5,228 bases of DNA, from contig ONPE01000111.1 in the NCBI GenBank assembly GCA_900319615.1, forward strand, positions 1 to 5,228. Reading direction: 5' to 3'. Shown in pieces: positions 3,940 to 5,228 of the stretch. Position numbers and translations under genes: made by a program. How positions within the stretch are numbered: the first letter of the stretch is position 1; each line of letters opens with the position of its first letter. Below the pieces are notes generated by a model that searched no databases, was not told where the DNA came from, and saw only the letters and a program-made list of their open reading frames with translations. This DNA comes from an uncultured Eubacteriales bacterium (GTDB lineage: Bacteria; Bacillota; Clostridia; Oscillospirales; Acutalibacteraceae).

Positions 3940-5228
3940 ATGCAGGATCTCAAAGTCGAAATCAAGGGATTATCCGAAGAAGAAGTAAAACAGCGGATAA
4001 ACGAAGGTAAACAGAACGTATCTTCCACTGTCAAAACAAAATCGGTGAAGCAGATATTAAAGGACAACATCTGCACGATGTTCAACCTTATCAACGTGAT
4101 ACTGTTCGTGCTGCTATTGTTGGTCGGCTCGTACAAAAATATGCTGTTCATCGGTGTAGTGGTTTTCAACACTATCATAGGCATAGTGCAGGAGCTGCGC
4201 TCCAAGCAGAGCGTAGACAAGCTCACCATCCTCACCGAGAGCAAGATTACCGTCATCCGCGACAGCAAACAGGTGCAGCTATCCAAGGACGACCTCGTAC
4301 TAGACGACGTCATACTGCTTTCGCGAGGCAACCAGATACCCGCCGACTGCGTAGTCATCGACGGTCACTGTCAGGTGAACGAGAGCCTGCTGACCGGTGA
4401 ATCAGACCTGATAGAAAAGGCTGTGGGCGACGAGATGCTCTCGGGCAGCTTCATCTGCGCGGGCAGCTGCTACTGCCGCGTCATCCGCGTCGGCGCCGAC
4501 AGCTACGCCGCAAAGATCAACAACGAAGCGAAGTATATCAAGAAGAACGATTCGCAGATACTCAGCTCGTTCAAATTCATAATCAAGCTGTGCACCTTCG
4601 CCATCTTCCCCATCGGCGTGCTGCTGTTCGTGACGGACTTTTTCTTCCGAAATCACGCGCTTGACGCCACCGTCGTATCCACGGTAGGCGCTCTTGTGGG
4701 CATGATACCCGGGGGCATGATCCTGCTCACCAGTACCGTTCTCGCGGTATCGGTCGTCCGCCTCGCAAAGAAGAAGGTTCTCGTCAACGAGATGTACTGC
4801 ATCGAGACCCTCGCGCGAGTCGACGTCATCTGTATGGACAAAACAGGCACGCTAACCACCGAAAAGATGAACGTGCACGACATCATCACCTTCGATACAG
4901 ATGAGGCAACAGTCAAAAAGACCCTCGCCTCCATAGCCGTCGCAAGCGAAGAGACCAACGCCACCATGCAGGCGATAGCTGACTATACTCAGGGGGAGTC
5001 TACCGTCGGCTGCCGCAGCTTCGTCCCCTTCTCCTCCGACACCAAATGGTCGGGCGGCAACTTTGACGACGGCAAGGCGTACATCCTCGGCGCCGCGGAG
5101 TTCGTCTTCTCCGACAGAGAGAAGTATCCGCAGGTGTTCAAGGCTATGGAGAGCATAACCGACACCGTGCGTATAGTGGTACTCGCCAGCTCCGACAGCG
5201 AGGTCGCCAAGGGAACCATCCCGGCAGA
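3940..5228 (+). CDS. P-type cation-transporting ATPase, CtpE-like, 3' end outside window
   Basis: The frame is open from ATG 3940 to the window end (429 residues plus two bases). A GAGG element (3929-3932) lies 7 bases upstream, and an in-frame TAG at 3907 limits extension. P-type ATPases couple ATP hydrolysis, via an aspartyl phosphate, to cation movement across the membrane. Visible parts in order: cytoplasmic N-terminus; helices near 49-63 and 68-84; actuator domain with LTGES at 151-155 (dephosphorylation loop); helices near 212-234 and 245-275; phosphorylation motif DKTGTLT at 300-306 with D300; and the start of a compact nucleotide-binding domain with PFSSDTKWSG (363-372) and YILGAAEF (381-388). 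The compact N-domain and the GMIPGGMILLTS helix-4 motif resemble the CtpE-like group (mycobacterial CtpE is linked to calcium uptake). There is no N-terminal metal-binding CxxC and no CPC motif, so a copper or zinc pump is unlikely. The transported ion is uncertain. Confidence 0.9.
   Translation, partial: MQDLKVEIKGLSEEEVKQRINEGKQNVSSTVKTKSVKQILKDNICTMFNLINVILFVLLLLVGSYKNMLFIGVVVFNTIIGIVQELRSKQSVDKLTILTESKITVIRDSKQVQLSKDDLVLDDVILLSRGNQIPADCVVIDGHCQVNESLLTGESDLIEKAVGDEMLSGSFICAGSCYCRVIRVGADSYAAKINNEAKYIKKNDSQILSSFKFIIKLCTFAIFPIGVLLFVTDFFFRNHALDATVVSTVGALVGMIPGGMILLTSTVLAVSVVRLAKKKVLVNEMYCIETLARVDVICMDKTGTLTTEKMNVHDIITFDTDEATVKKTLASIAVASEETNATMQAIADYTQGESTVGCRSFVPFSSDTKWSGGNFDDGKAYILGAAEFVFSDREKYPQVFKAMESITDTVRIVVLASSDSEVAKGTIPA

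Noticed and set aside
3912..5219. Several - strand ORFs opposite the P-type ATPase
   Set aside because: They are antisense shadows; the + frame carries TGES, DKTGTLT and membrane helices.

Overview
The window looks like chromosome from a Gram-positive anaerobe of the Clostridia, most likely a Ruminococcus/Oscillospiraceae-type gut or rumen bacterium. This is an inference from four things: the cysteine desulfurase/IscU pair, the CtpE-like P-type ATPase, strong AGGAGG ribosome binding sites, and Rrf2-style operators with sigma-A promoters. No phage, IS element, tRNA, rRNA or CRISPR array is visible.

Layout. (1) 1-363 (+): the 3' part of a gene encoding a ubiquitin-conjugating-enzyme (E2/UBC fold)-like protein with an apparent active-site cysteine; its N-terminus lies outside the window. 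(2) 441-474: a strong hairpin that ends transcription of this gene and of the convergent gene. (3) 508-1788 (-): O-acetylhomoserine sulfhydrylase (metY type). (4) 1789-2134 (-): a ~317-nt leader for metY containing a 34-codon, Met-codon-rich small ORF with an excellent ribosome binding site, then an intrinsic terminator. A segment inside the small ORF can pair with the 5' arm of that terminator, which is the architecture of ribosome-controlled attenuation. (5) 2137-2532 and 2543-3733 (-): iscU-like scaffold and nifS/iscS-like cysteine desulfurase, transcribed nifS then iscU and closely coupled. (6) 3734-3939: divergent intergenic region with the nifS promoter/operator. (7) 3940-5228 (+): the first ~429 residues of a P-type cation ATPase, cut by the window edge.

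The central theme is sulfur handling. The desulfurase takes sulfur from cysteine and passes it to the Fe-S scaffold; MetY fixes sulfide into homocysteine (methionine pathway). The two transcription units are tied together by almost identical promoter/operator modules. A 22-bp identical block (3817-3838 and 2125-2146) carries an inverted repeat TACCTA-N9-TAGGTA overlapping a perfect TTGACA, each followed 17 bp later by TATAAT. This strongly suggests one shared regulator, by analogy an Rrf2-family protein (CymR or IscR), which is not encoded here. At metY the -35 box contains the stop codon of iscU.

The items most worth a second look are the bacterial E2-like protein, whose partners would lie upstream of the window, and the two-layer control of metY (operator plus putative methionine-codon attenuator).
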